Source of the DNA: Leptofilum sp965223285
GTDB lineage: Bacteria > Chloroflexota > Anaerolineae > Promineifilales > Promineifilaceae
Length of the DNA stretch: 64,000 nucleotides
NCBI RefSeq assembly: GCF_965223285.1
Contig: NZ_OZ244997.1
Span: forward strand, 5,828,001-5,892,000
Direction: 5' to 3'
The notes below the pieces were generated by a model that had not been told where the DNA came from, searched no databases, and worked only from the letters and a program-made list of their open reading frames with translations. The translations under genes were made by a program, and so were the position numbers. Every line of letters starts with the position of its first letter. The stretch's first letter is position 1. Below are positions 1 to 7,877 of this stretch, in pieces.

Positions 1-13
1 CAGGAGGTACATG

Positions 14-679
14 ATGGGGAAATGGATCATGCGACCACTTCTGCTCATGGTCGCTTTGCTGTCTTTGGCGGCGTGTACCATTGTGAGCGGCCCAACAACA
101 GATGCCTGCAACGAGAGCGGTGCTTTGCTGCGCGATGATTTCGGTGGCGAGCAAAATTGCGGCTGGCGTGAATATAATCAGGGCGGCGCGGTGGTAGAAA
201 TTGCTGACGGAACGCTCAACATTAGCACTAGCCAGACTGGCCAGATTTGGTGGACAAATGTGGGGCGCGACTTCAGCGACGTGATTGTGACGGTACAGGC
301 GCGGCAAACCAGTGGCCCCAACAACAATGCCTATGGCGTTTTGTGTCGCTATCAGGATGAGAACAATTTTTACATCTTCCTGATTAGCGGGGATGGCTAC
401 TACGCCATTGGCAAATATCAGGCTGGCGAGGCGCAAATCACGTATCTCACCCCCAACCAGGAGTATGTTTTCTCTGATTTGATTAATCAGGGTGTGGCGA
501 CCAATTTGCTGCGGGTCAGTTGTGTGGGTAACGAGTTGAGCCTGTCGGTGAATGGTCTGCCTCTGGCTACGGTGACGGATAACACCTTTATTGGTGGTGA
601 TGTGGGGTTGGGTGTGAGTACGCTGGAGCCGGGAACGGCCGTTGTGCAGTTTGACGATTTGCTGGTTCTCGCACCTTAG
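14..679 (+). CDS. Lipoprotein with concanavalin-like sugar-binding fold (paralogue 1)
   Basis: A 221-aa secreted lipoprotein. The signal peptide ends in a lipobox (LAAC, Cys21), so the protein should be lipid-anchored on the outer face of the cytoplasmic membrane. The mature part contains a GVLCRYQ...FYIFLISGDGYY stretch typical of laminin-G/DUF1080-like jelly-roll domains that bind glycans or modify them. Two ATGs follow each other at 11 and 14. An AGGAGG at 2-7 sits 6 nt from the second, so I take 14. The next gene (826) is a diverged copy with the same length and layout. A function beyond extracellular carbohydrate or surface binding is inference; no catalytic residues are recognised. Confidence 0.75.
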   Translation: MGKWIMRPLLLMVALLSLAACTIVSGPTTDACNESGALLRDDFGGEQNCGWREYNQGGAVVEIADGTLNISTSQTGQIWWTNVGRDFSDVIVTVQARQTSGPNNNAYGVLCRYQDENNFYIFLISGDGYYAIGKYQAGEAQITYLTPNQEYVFSDLINQGVATNLLRVSCVGNELSLSVNGLPLATVTDNTFIGGDVGLGVSTLEPGTAVVQFDDLLVLAP

Positions 680-697
680 CGACTCATTTGTTCAGGT

Positions 698-735
698 TGG
701 TTGGGATTCTTCGTTTCACTCAGAATGACAATTCA
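698..735. repeat. Dispersed intergenic repeat, family B
   Basis: The core GGTTGGGATTCTTCG followed by CTCAGAATGACA matches two inverted copies at 57188-57228 and 57268-57298. It lies in the 146-bp gap between the two lipoprotein genes. The function is unknown; the family looks like a REP/MITE-type intergenic element. Confidence 0.6.
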
Positions 736-825
736 ACATTTTTGCTGTTCAATGATGTAACATGACAAAACCTCCAATTGTCATGCTGAACCCGTTCGGC
801 TCCGCTCACGCCACAAAAGTAATCA

Positions 826-1488
826 ATGATTGCAGATAAACGGTTCGTAATAAATGGCTTTGTACTGCTTGGTTTGTTGCTGTTGGCGGCCTGTGCCGAT
901 GCCACGGGCGTGCCTGGGGCTGCGGGGGCAGACGTGATTTTTGCCGATGGTTTTGTGCCGGGGCAGATGGGAAACTGGGTGATCGAGGGGGATAATGCGG
1001 GGCAAACGGCCGTCATCAACGAACAACTCGTCATTGAACTAGCCGATAACAACATCATGCAGTTTTCTACCTTGCCAGACCAATTTTTTGATAATTTCAT
1101 TTTGGAAGTAGACGCCACCTTGCTGGAAGGGGATTTAGGCAGCAGCTACGGTGTGCTTTTCCGAATGCAGGACAGCACCCGCTTTTATCGCTTCGAGATT
1201 ACGGGCGACGGTCTCTTCATGGTTGAGCGGCGGGATGGGGAGTCTGGTTGGACGCGCTTTGTGGATCGCTGGACGGAAGCACCAGCTATCAATCAGGGGC
1301 TGGGTAGCAGCAACCAGCTTCGGGTTGAGGCACTAGGAACAAACATCTCCCTGTTTGTGAATGACGAATTGGTGCACCAGTTTAGCGACACGGCCTATAG
1401 CAGCGGCACCATTGCCCTGGATGCGGGGACATTTGTGCAGCCGCAGGCGCAGGTGGCCTTTGATAATGTGGTGGTGAGACGGCCGTAA
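826..1488 (+). CDS. Lipoprotein with concanavalin-like sugar-binding fold (paralogue 2)
   Basis: A 220-aa lipoprotein with a signal peptide ending LLAAC (Cys23). It shares the central GVLFRMQ...FYRFEITGDG segment and the C-terminal beta-strand pattern (AFDNVVVRRP here, QFDDLLVLAP in paralogue 1) with the gene at 14-679. The pair is therefore a tandem duplication with substantial divergence. The fold points to a jelly-roll carbohydrate-binding domain (DUF1080/LamG-like); the ligand is unknown. The stop codon overlaps the start of the kinase-like gene at 1488 by one base (TAATG), so the two are probably co-transcribed and translationally coupled. Confidence 0.75.
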   Translation: MIADKRFVINGFVLLGLLLLAACADATGVPGAAGADVIFADGFVPGQMGNWVIEGDNAGQTAVINEQLVIELADNNIMQFSTLPDQFFDNFILEVDATLLEGDLGSSYGVLFRMQDSTRFYRFEITGDGLFMVERRDGESGWTRFVDRWTEAPAINQGLGSSNQLRVEALGTNISLFVNDELVHQFSDTAYSSGTIALDAGTFVQPQAQVAFDNVVVRRP

Positions 1489-2339
1489 TGGATGTGCGTA
1501 TGGCGGTGGAAACGGCCGTTTCCACCCAACTCCAAGCTATTTCTCCGCTTTCCGGCGGGCAAATTGGCCAAGTGTACCGCGTGCAGTTGGCAGACGACAC
1601 GCCGCTGGTTGTGAAGTTTGACGACGGACCAGAGCCGCAGCTAGACATTGAAGGTGCTATGCTGCGCTATTTGGCAGAGCATACGGAGCTTCCTGTACCG
1701 GGCGTGATTCACTCTGAGCCGCATTTGCTCATCATGGAATTTATGCCGGGGCGGAGCCATTTTTCGCCCCAGGCTGAAGCAAACGCCGCCGAGCATCTGG
1801 CAGCTTTGCACGGCGTAACTGCACCCACGTTTGGCTTTCCTTTTATGACCCTCATCGGCGCATTTACCCAGCCGAATGACCCAACAGAAAGCTGGCTGGA
1901 ATTTTTTCGGGAGCAGCGCATTTTTCACCTCATGGATGAAGGTTTGCGACTGGGACGACTGCCGCAATCGTTTGTGCCGCGTCTGGAAAGGCTGTGTGGG
2001 CAGTGGGAGCAATGGCTGGCAGAACCGGAACGGTCGTCCTTGATTCACGGCGATGTGTGGACGTCAAATGTATTGGCAGAAAACGGCCGTATCACTGCTT
2101 TTCTTGATCCTGCCCTTTATTTTGGCATTGATGAGATGGAGTTGGCTTACATTGCCTTGTTTAACTCGTTTAGTACGTTATTTTTCCAGCGGTACGAAGA
2201 GATACGGCCGTTGCCACCCGGTTTTTATGAAGAGCGTCGTCATCTGTACAGTCTGTATCCGCTCTTAAGCCACGTGTGCCACTTTGGCGGTAGCTATGTG
2301 GGCATGGTAGATTCTGTGCTGCGACGGTTTGGATTTTGA
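1488..2339 (+). CDS. Fructosamine kinase / aminoglycoside phosphotransferase family protein
   Basis: A 283-aa protein kinase-fold small-molecule kinase. The fructosamine-kinase signature is visible: an SLIHGDVWTSN catalytic loop (HGD at 187-189, Asn194) and DPALYFGIDEMELA (Asp207) as the metal-binding loop. VVKF (Lys43) and the downstream Glu55 are the ATP-anchoring pair. The family phosphorylates ketosamines (glycated protein damage) in the cytosol. The substrate here is inferred from family only. The start overlaps the previous stop; an alternative ATG 12 nt downstream (1500) is equally possible. Confidence 0.8.
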   Translation: MDVRMAVETAVSTQLQAISPLSGGQIGQVYRVQLADDTPLVVKFDDGPEPQLDIEGAMLRYLAEHTELPVPGVIHSEPHLLIMEFMPGRSHFSPQAEANAAEHLAALHGVTAPTFGFPFMTLIGAFTQPNDPTESWLEFFREQRIFHLMDEGLRLGRLPQSFVPRLERLCGQWEQWLAEPERSSLIHGDVWTSNVLAENGRITAFLDPALYFGIDEMELAYIALFNSFSTLFFQRYEEIRPLPPGFYEERRHLYSLYPLLSHVCHFGGSYVGMVDSVLRRFGF

Positions 2340-2346
2340 GAGAAGG

Positions 2347-2440
2347 AACACAGAGTTACGCAGAGGAGGCGCAGAGTTTCACAGAGGGCGGATTAAAATT
2401 TGTATGTGTAATCTGCGCAAATCTGAGAAATCTGCGGATT
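2347..2440. repeat. Dispersed repeat, family A (ACGCAGAGG / AATCTGCGGATT type)
   Basis: Intergenic run of CACAGAG, CGCAGAGG, ATCTGCGC and ATCTGCGG words. Related copies occur at 3511-3592, 31507-31537, 32140-32205, 45610-45640, 59230-59289, 60569-60605 and 61875-61938. It extends almost to the RBS region of the TPR gene at 2454. Confidence 0.6.
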
Positions 2441-2453
2441 GTTGAGAAAAAAG

Positions 2454-3329
2454 ATGAGTGAATTTCCTGAGTTACACACATTGTGGGATTATAATGATCC
2501 GGCGGGAACAGCTGTGCGCTTTGAGCAACTTTTGCCAGCGGTGAAGCGCTCGACCAATCGGGCTTACCATGTGGAGCTGCTGAGCCAAATTGCTCGAACG
2601 CACAGCCTGCGCCGCCAATTTGCCCAAGCGCACGAGTGTCTGGATGAAGCAAATGAGATGCTGAGGGAGGAGATGATTGTGCCCCAAATGCGCTGCTTGC
2701 TGGAGCGGGGACGCACATTTAACTCGGCTGGCGAACCGGAACGGGCATTACCATTATTTGAGGCGGCCTTTGTGTTGGGAACGGCCGTTTCCCCCCAGGC
2801 TGACTTCCACACCATCGACGCTGCCCACATGATGGCCATTGCCGAGGCAACTCCGGCTGACCAGCTAAAATGGAATGAGCGCGCGCTCGTGCTGGCCGAA
2901 GCCACGCCAGATACACGGGCTGCTGGGTGGCTTGGATCGCTGTACAACAATCTCGGTTGGACCTATCATGACATGGGTGATTTTGACAGCGCTTTGGCCA
3001 TTTTTGAGAAAGCTGTTGCTTGGCGAGAGGCAGTCCATCCAGATCAGCCGGAAACAATTCGTATAGCCAAATGGAGTGTGGGGCGAGCCTTGCGTTCACT
3101 TAACCGATTGGATGAAGCGTTGGTCATCCAACAAGCATTGTTAGCCGAATTTGCGGAGTCAGGACGCGCGGATGGCTTTGTTTTTGAGGAAATGGGTGAA
3201 TGTTTGCTGGCGTTGGCGCGTGAGGGTGAAGCACGGCCGTATTTTGCTCAAGCCTATGCCGAACTATCTCAGCTGGATTGGCTGGAACCAGAGCGATTGA
3301 CCCGTTTGCAAGAGTTGGGCAAGGGGTAA
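2454..3329 (+). CDS. TPR-repeat protein
   Basis: A 291-aa cytosolic alpha-helical protein with no signal peptide. TPR-like helix pairs run from about residue 40 to the end, for example LGSLYNNLGWTYHDMGDF (near 165-182) followed by LAIFEKAVAWRE. TPR arrays mediate protein-protein contacts; the partner is unknown. The frame is open upstream to a TTG at 2439, but that part is encoded by a dispersed repeat, so ATG 2454 is preferred. The stop overlaps the start of the next small gene (TAATG at 3327-3331). Confidence 0.75.
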   Translation: MSEFPELHTLWDYNDPAGTAVRFEQLLPAVKRSTNRAYHVELLSQIARTHSLRRQFAQAHECLDEANEMLREEMIVPQMRCLLERGRTFNSAGEPERALPLFEAAFVLGTAVSPQADFHTIDAAHMMAIAEATPADQLKWNERALVLAEATPDTRAAGWLGSLYNNLGWTYHDMGDFDSALAIFEKAVAWREAVHPDQPETIRIAKWSVGRALRSLNRLDEALVIQQALLAEFAESGRADGFVFEEMGECLLALAREGEARPYFAQAYAELSQLDWLEPERLTRLQELGKG

Positions 3330-3547
3330 TGGCAAAACGGTTGGCGGAACTGTATCCGGTGGGAACGGCCGTGCAAATCTGGCTGGGTGAGCAAGTTTGG
3401 ATAAACGGCAAAGTTGTCGCCCATCAACCTCCGGCAGTGTGGGTACGCACCCAAGACGGCCGTTCCTGGTTTGTAACCAATCGCCGCCGCATCCGACTCA
3501 GCCAAAATGTAACGCAGAGGCGCGGAGGTGCAGAGGATCAAGCGTAA
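3329..3547 (+). CDS. Small conserved-looking hypothetical protein (72 aa)
   Basis: A short basic protein starting at the ATG that overlaps the stop of the TPR gene. It is rich in Val, Trp and Arg (VQIWLGEQVWINGKVV, then VWVRTQDGRSWFV), which suggests a small beta-barrel similar to SH3/RNA-binding folds; this is only an impression. It carries two copies of the ACGGCCGT octamer, as real genes here do. The last dozen or so residues (from about VTQRRGG) are read from a family A dispersed repeat at 3511, so the original C-terminus may have been replaced. Confidence 0.5.
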   Translation: MAKRLAELYPVGTAVQIWLGEQVWINGKVVAHQPPAVWVRTQDGRSWFVTNRRRIRLSQNVTQRRGGAEDQA

Positions 3548-3592
3548 AATCCGTAAGCGCAACTTGCGCAGCTCCGCGAAATCCGTGGCACA
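3511..3592. repeat. Dispersed repeat, family A, overlapping gene ends
   Basis: AACGCAGAGGCGCGGAGG, then CTCCGCGAAATCCGTGG. It begins inside the 3' end of the 72-aa gene and reaches to just before the methyltransferase start at 3597. Confidence 0.6.
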
Positions 3593-3596
3593 TTCT

Positions 3597-4322
3597 ATGA
3601 AAGAAGAAGTTGTTCAGCGACTGCTGGAATTGAACCAAGAATTTTATGATGCCCAGGCAGACTCGTTTTCTGGCAGTCGCGTGAAGCCACAGCCAGGGTT
3701 TGCCCGCTTATTGCCTCACTTGCCAGTGCCATGTCCCCGCTTTTTAGATGTTGGGTGTGGCAACGGCCGTTTTGCCGAATTTTTGCAATCTCATGACCGC
3801 ATTGGCGAATTTGTGGGCGTTGATTTTAGCGAAGAGCTGCTGGCAGACGCTGCCAAAAATGCAACGGGCACCTTTTACCAACGTAATTTGCTAGAACCAA
3901 ATTGTTTAGATGAGCTAGACATTTTTCCTGCAATCTCCTGTTTGGCAGTGATGCACCATTTGCCGGCCAAGGCAAACCGGGTGCGCCTGTTGCAGGCAAT
4001 TAGAGAGCATTTGGTAAAGGACGGCCGTTTGCTTATTTCCAACTGGCAATTTATGGACAGCCCACGCCAGAGGCGCAAGGTACAGGATTGGGCCGCCATC
4101 GGTTTAACGGCTGCCGACGTAGAGCCAAACGATTATTTGCTGGCCTGGCAGCGGGGCGGATTTGCCTTGCGCTACGCCTGCCACATTGACGCCACAGAAA
4201 CGGCCGAACTGGCAAAAGCTGCCGGATTTACTATCCTGGATCAGTTCCGCAGCGACGGCAAAGAAGGCAATCTAAGCCTTTACACTGTGTTGACACCCAC
4301 TCTGCCAATGCTACAATCTTAA
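3597..4322 (+). CDS. Class I SAM-dependent methyltransferase, Trm9/ALKBH8-like
   Basis: A 241-aa cytosolic methyltransferase. Motif I FLDVGCGNGRF (about residues 46-56) binds SAM, and CLAVMHHL is motif IV. The N-terminal NQEFYDAQADSFSGSR, the DYLLAWQ segment and the late ELAKAAGF are the pattern of Trm9-like tRNA wobble-uridine methyltransferases, which in bacteria remain mostly uncharacterised. The frame is open upstream but there it is encoded by a repeat, so ATG 3597 is chosen. It is followed 24 nt later by the YqeY gene. Confidence 0.75.
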   Translation: MKEEVVQRLLELNQEFYDAQADSFSGSRVKPQPGFARLLPHLPVPCPRFLDVGCGNGRFAEFLQSHDRIGEFVGVDFSEELLADAAKNATGTFYQRNLLEPNCLDELDIFPAISCLAVMHHLPAKANRVRLLQAIREHLVKDGRLLISNWQFMDSPRQRRKVQDWAAIGLTAADVEPNDYLLAWQRGGFALRYACHIDATETAELAKAAGFTILDQFRSDGKEGNLSLYTVLTPTLPMLQS

Positions 4323-4346
4323 ACAAATCGAGAAAAAGGTTTGCAG

Positions 4347-4796
4347 ATGAGCATAAAAGAGACGCTTCAACAAGATCGTGTTGCTGCCATGCGCAGTGGC
4401 GACACAGACAAACGAAACACGCTGGGCTTGTTGCTGGCAGCAATTAAGCAAGAAGAAATTGACGGCCAGACCGCACTGGATGACAAAGGTGTTCAGGCAC
4501 TTTTGACCAAGCAGGCTAAGCAGCGGCGCGAAAGCATCGCCGATTACAATAAGGCTGGCAATCCAGAGATGGCGGCGAGCGAACAGGCTGAACTGGCTAT
4601 TATTGAGACCTACTTGCCACAGCAGATGGGTCGGGATGAGATTGCCGCCATTGCAGCCGAAATTATCGCTGAGCTGGGCGTGACAGACGCCAAAGGCATG
4701 GGGCAGGTGATGGGAAAGCTGATGCCCACCTTGAAAGGACAGGCAGACGGCCGTTTGGTCAACGAAGTCGTGCGCGACCTGCTGCAAAATGTGTAG
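4347..4796 (+). CDS. GatB/YqeY domain protein
   Basis: A 149-aa protein matching the stand-alone YqeY family: N-terminal SIKETLQQDRVAAMRSGD with the KRNTLGLLLAAIKQEE helix, and C-terminal YLPQQMGRDEIAAI and AKGMGQVMGKLMPTLKGQADG. The second half is the tRNA-binding helical domain shared with the amidotransferase subunit GatB. The role is presumed to be tRNA-linked but is not established. ATG 4347 is preferred over an in-frame TTG at 4341. It leads the operon with the c-di-AMP phosphodiesterase 15 nt downstream. Confidence 0.85.
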   Translation: MSIKETLQQDRVAAMRSGDTDKRNTLGLLLAAIKQEEIDGQTALDDKGVQALLTKQAKQRRESIADYNKAGNPEMAASEQAELAIIETYLPQQMGRDEIAAIAAEIIAELGVTDAKGMGQVMGKLMPTLKGQADGRLVNEVVRDLLQNV

Positions 4797-4811
4797 GTTC
4801 CCCATAAAAAA

Positions 4812-6995
4812 ATGACGGCTCAAACAGACGAGCAGCCCCATTGGCGCAAGGTAATCCAAGGCTCTTTGCTTTGGGTCTTTGCTGCTGCCATGACGTTGGG
4901 GCTGACTCTGATTTTTAGCTTTAATTTAGTCACTGCCAGCGACGTGGAAGTGACTGTTGGTCAACCTGCCAATGAGGACATCTTCTCGCCGCGCAGCATC
5001 ACGTATGAGAGCGATGTATTGCTAGCTTCTGAAAGAGCCAAAGCGCGTGCGGCCGTTCCAGAGCAGTACATCAGCGGTGATAGTGATATTGGCCGCAGCC
5101 AGCTTAGCTTGGTAACGGCCGTCTTCTCCTTCATGGATGCAGTGCGAGCCGATACGTTAGCTACCACAGAAACCAAGCTCGCCTACCTGCAAGCTATCGA
5201 GAGTTTGACCATTCAGCAGCAAACTGGATTGGAGTTACTGGAGCTTTCTACTGCTGACTATGAAGTAACCAAGCGTGAAATCTCGCGCATTGTTGGCGAT
5301 TTAATGCGGCAGGATATTCGCGAAGACCAGGTGCGTGAATACCAGATTGTGGCTCGCCGCGAGGCCAGTCTGGAGCTAACCCAACTGCAAGAAAACGTCG
5401 TCACCAACATTGCCCCCCAATTTATCGTGCCCACCGTTTTTCCAGACCCAGACGCAACGGCCGCTTTGCGTGAGGCAGCTGCCGAAGCGGTTGGCCCCTT
5501 TGTGATTACTATTGTAGACAATGAGCGCATTGTGCGGCAGGGTGAACCCATTACCAATTTAGATGTTGAGAAATTGACCCAGGTTGGCTTGCTCCAGCGG
5601 CAGTTCGATTGGCGAGATTTGGCGGCAATTTTTGTCGCTTCGTTGCTTTCCGTGGTGCTATTAACGATGTACTGGCATCAATTTTTCTGGCCGCGCCTGC
5701 GTGACAACGGCCGTTACCTTACCGTCCTCACCAGCTTGCTGCTTGTCTTTGCCGCGATTGCCAAGCTCATGCTTACCGGGGGCAGCTTCTTCCCGTATTT
5801 ATTCCCAATGGCGGCACTGTCCATGCTGCTCAGTGTCATTTATGATGTGCGCTTTTCGCTGACAGTCACCATTATCATGGCGGCCCTTTTTGGCTTTTTG
5901 GCCCCAAATTCGCTAGAGCTGGCGGCGTATACGGCCGTTGGCGGCATTTTGGCCATCCTCACCCTGCAAGACGCCCAGCGGATCAATGCATTCTTCCGCG
6001 CGGGATTGGCGGCTGCTATTGGTTACTGCGCCGTGATTTTGGTGTTTCGCCTAAACCAGGACATCATCGACGTGCTGGGGATGTTGGAGTTAATGGGTTA
6101 CGCCGTAGTCAATGGCATATTGTCCTCGGCCTTGACCTTGGTTGGCTTTTTCATCATGGGTAGCCTGTTTGGCATTACGACCACGCTGCAACTTCAGGAG
6201 CTGGCTCGTCTGGATCATCCCTTGCTGCAAGAGCTGTTGCGCCGCGCACCGGGTACCTACCATCACAGCATTATGGTGGCTAACCTGGCGGAGCAGGCAG
6301 CAGAGCAAATTAAAGCCAACAGTGCGCTCATCCGCGTTGGGGCATTTTACCATGACATTGGCAAGATGAATCGTCCACCGTTTTACAGTGAGAACCAGGA
6401 AGGGGTGAATCCGCACGATGCGCTGGACCCACAGACAAGTGCGCGCATCATTTTGAGCCATGTCTCTGATGGATTAGATTTAGCCAAGCGTTATCGCTTG
6501 CCCTACCGAATTCAACAATTTATTGCGGAACATCACGGTACGCGGCTAGTGAAGGGGTTTTATTTTAAGGCGCAGGAGCAGGCTGACGAGGATGACGTAG
6601 TTGATCCCGAAAAGTTCCGCTACGCTGGCCCGCGCCCGCGCTCACGGGAAACGGCCGTTGTCATGCTGGCTGATGTGATAGAATCAACCTCACGGGCGTT
6701 GCAGCCCAATAGTGAAAAGGCGATTGTGAAGCTGGTCAATTCGCTGATTGATGAGGATTTGACTGAGGGGCAATTAGACGAATCGGGCCTGACGCTGGGC
6801 GATATCCGCGAAATTCGCAAGTCGTTTATTAAAACATTGAAGGGGCGTTTTCACGTTCGAGTGAAGTATCCAGGTAATGAGGCGTTGTTGCCGGAAAATG
6901 AACAGGCAAGCACAGCAGAAACGGCCGTTGCTCCAACCACTTTGCCAACCAACGGCACCCCAAACCCAACGGCCGTCAATGAGGAAGTGAGTTAG
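4812..6995 (+). CDS. PgpH-like cyclic-di-AMP phosphodiesterase (7TM-HD)
   Basis: A 727-aa membrane enzyme. The order is a TM helix (about 15-40), an extracytoplasmic 7TMR-HDED-type domain (about 45-265), a multi-helix membrane block (about 268-455) and a cytosolic HD-hydrolase domain. Metal ligands visible are H484/H485, HD at 514-515 in HDIGK, H550, H574/H575 and D621. The family hydrolyses the second messenger c-di-AMP, which controls potassium and cell-wall homeostasis. The Ala/Thr-rich C-terminal tail beyond residue 690 carries two in-frame octamer copies. The stop codon overlaps the GTG start of ybeY. Confidence 0.9.
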   Translation: MTAQTDEQPHWRKVIQGSLLWVFAAAMTLGLTLIFSFNLVTASDVEVTVGQPANEDIFSPRSITYESDVLLASERAKARAAVPEQYISGDSDIGRSQLSLVTAVFSFMDAVRADTLATTETKLAYLQAIESLTIQQQTGLELLELSTADYEVTKREISRIVGDLMRQDIREDQVREYQIVARREASLELTQLQENVVTNIAPQFIVPTVFPDPDATAALREAAAEAVGPFVITIVDNERIVRQGEPITNLDVEKLTQVGLLQRQFDWRDLAAIFVASLLSVVLLTMYWHQFFWPRLRDNGRYLTVLTSLLLVFAAIAKLMLTGGSFFPYLFPMAALSMLLSVIYDVRFSLTVTIIMAALFGFLAPNSLELAAYTAVGGILAILTLQDAQRINAFFRAGLAAAIGYCAVILVFRLNQDIIDVLGMLELMGYAVVNGILSSALTLVGFFIMGSLFGITTTLQLQELARLDHPLLQELLRRAPGTYHHSIMVANLAEQAAEQIKANSALIRVGAFYHDIGKMNRPPFYSENQEGVNPHDALDPQTSARIILSHVSDGLDLAKRYRLPYRIQQFIAEHHGTRLVKGFYFKAQEQADEDDVVDPEKFRYAGPRPRSRETAVVMLADVIESTSRALQPNSEKAIVKLVNSLIDEDLTEGQLDESGLTLGDIREIRKSFIKTLKGRFHVRVKYPGNEALLPENEQASTAETAVAPTTLPTNGTPNPTAVNEEVS

Positions 6996-7477
6996 TGGCA
7001 TCCTACAAAATTCACGTACAGCAAAAAGAGAAAGTGCTTCATTCCATAGCTGCGGCGTTGCGAACGGCCGTTACCGTTACCCTGCGCCATGAAAAGAAAA
7101 AGCCGCCTATAGAAATCACCCTGTTGCTCACGGATGACGACCAGCTCAAATCCCTCAACAAAACATATCGCGGCATAGATGCTGCCACCGATGTACTCAG
7201 TTTTGCCCCAGGGGAAGCCATGCCCGGCATGGAAGCAGACGAAGCCTATCTGGGTGACATTGTTATTTCTGTGCCAACTGCCGAAAAACAGGCGAAGCAG
7301 GGGGAGCATAGCCTCAAGGCGGAGTTGCAGCTACTCACCGTACACGGCACGCTGCACCTGCTGGGTTTTGATCACGAACAGCCCGAAGAGAAAGATCGCA
7401 TGTGGTGGACCCAAGCATCCATATTGGCCCAGTTAGGTGCCGAGATCAGCGGCCCACCGGAAGATGCAGAGAGCTAG
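6995..7477 (+). CDS. ybeY: Endoribonuclease YbeY (16S rRNA maturation)
   Basis: A 160-aa zinc-dependent endonuclease for 16S rRNA 3'-end processing and ribosome quality control. The diagnostic H-x3-H-x5-H motif is present as HGTLHLLGFDH, preceded by the ATDVLSF and YLGDIVIS blocks. It starts at a GTG that shares a base with the pgpH stop (TAGTG), giving translational coupling. The pgpH-ybeY-dgkA order is the one found in Firmicutes (phoH-pgpH-ybeY-dgkA). Confidence 0.92.
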   Translation: MASYKIHVQQKEKVLHSIAAALRTAVTVTLRHEKKKPPIEITLLLTDDDQLKSLNKTYRGIDAATDVLSFAPGEAMPGMEADEAYLGDIVISVPTAEKQAKQGEHSLKAELQLLTVHGTLHLLGFDHEQPEEKDRMWWTQASILAQLGAEISGPPEDAES

Positions 7478-7482
7478 CCACC

Positions 7483-7866
7483 GTGTCTGCACCCAAAAAA
7501 GAGTTGTACGATCGCGCTAAGAGCTTTCACTATGCCTTTGAGGGTTGGTGGTATGTGTTGCGTACGCAACACAACGCCTGGATTCATGCGCTCATTACGA
7601 TGATAATCGTGGGATTGGGGCTGTGGCTGCGGCTGCCTGCCCGCGACTGGGCTGTTCTCATTTTAACATTTATGGCCGTATGGATGGCAGAATTTATGAA
7701 TACCGCCATCGAAGCTGTCGTTGACATGATCATGCCCGACCTGCACCCCCTGGCAAAAGTCGCCAAAGATGTGGCCGCTGCGGCCGTTTTAGTGGGGGCA
7801 TTAGGCGCAGTGTTAATTGGCCTGCTATTGTTGGGTCCGCCCTTGTGGGAACGACTGTTTGGTTGA
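7483..7866 (+). CDS. dgkA: Diacylglycerol/undecaprenol kinase
   Basis: A 127-aa integral membrane kinase with three predicted TM helices and the DgkA signature AEFMNTAIEAVVDMI followed by AKDVAAAAVLVGA. In Gram-positive-type bacteria this family phosphorylates undecaprenol for cell-wall lipid carrier recycling. The start is the GTG at 7483 (VSAPKKELYDRAKSF). The frame is open upstream into ybeY but that part has no family similarity. It is the last gene of the operon and converges on the proline dehydrogenase gene 11 nt away. Confidence 0.9.
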   Translation: MSAPKKELYDRAKSFHYAFEGWWYVLRTQHNAWIHALITMIIVGLGLWLRLPARDWAVLILTFMAVWMAEFMNTAIEAVVDMIMPDLHPLAKVAKDVAAAAVLVGALGAVLIGLLLLGPPLWERLFG

Positions 7867-7877
7867 TTCCTAGCTGG

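Noticed and set aside
2400..2440. Family A/C repeat runs as tRNA-like or riboswitch elements
   Set aside because: They recur in many contexts and on both strands, sometimes inside genes, with no conserved aptamer core.
4311..4859. 182-codon minus-strand frame over the YqeY gene
   Set aside because: Antisense to a recognised family; no RBS or motifs.
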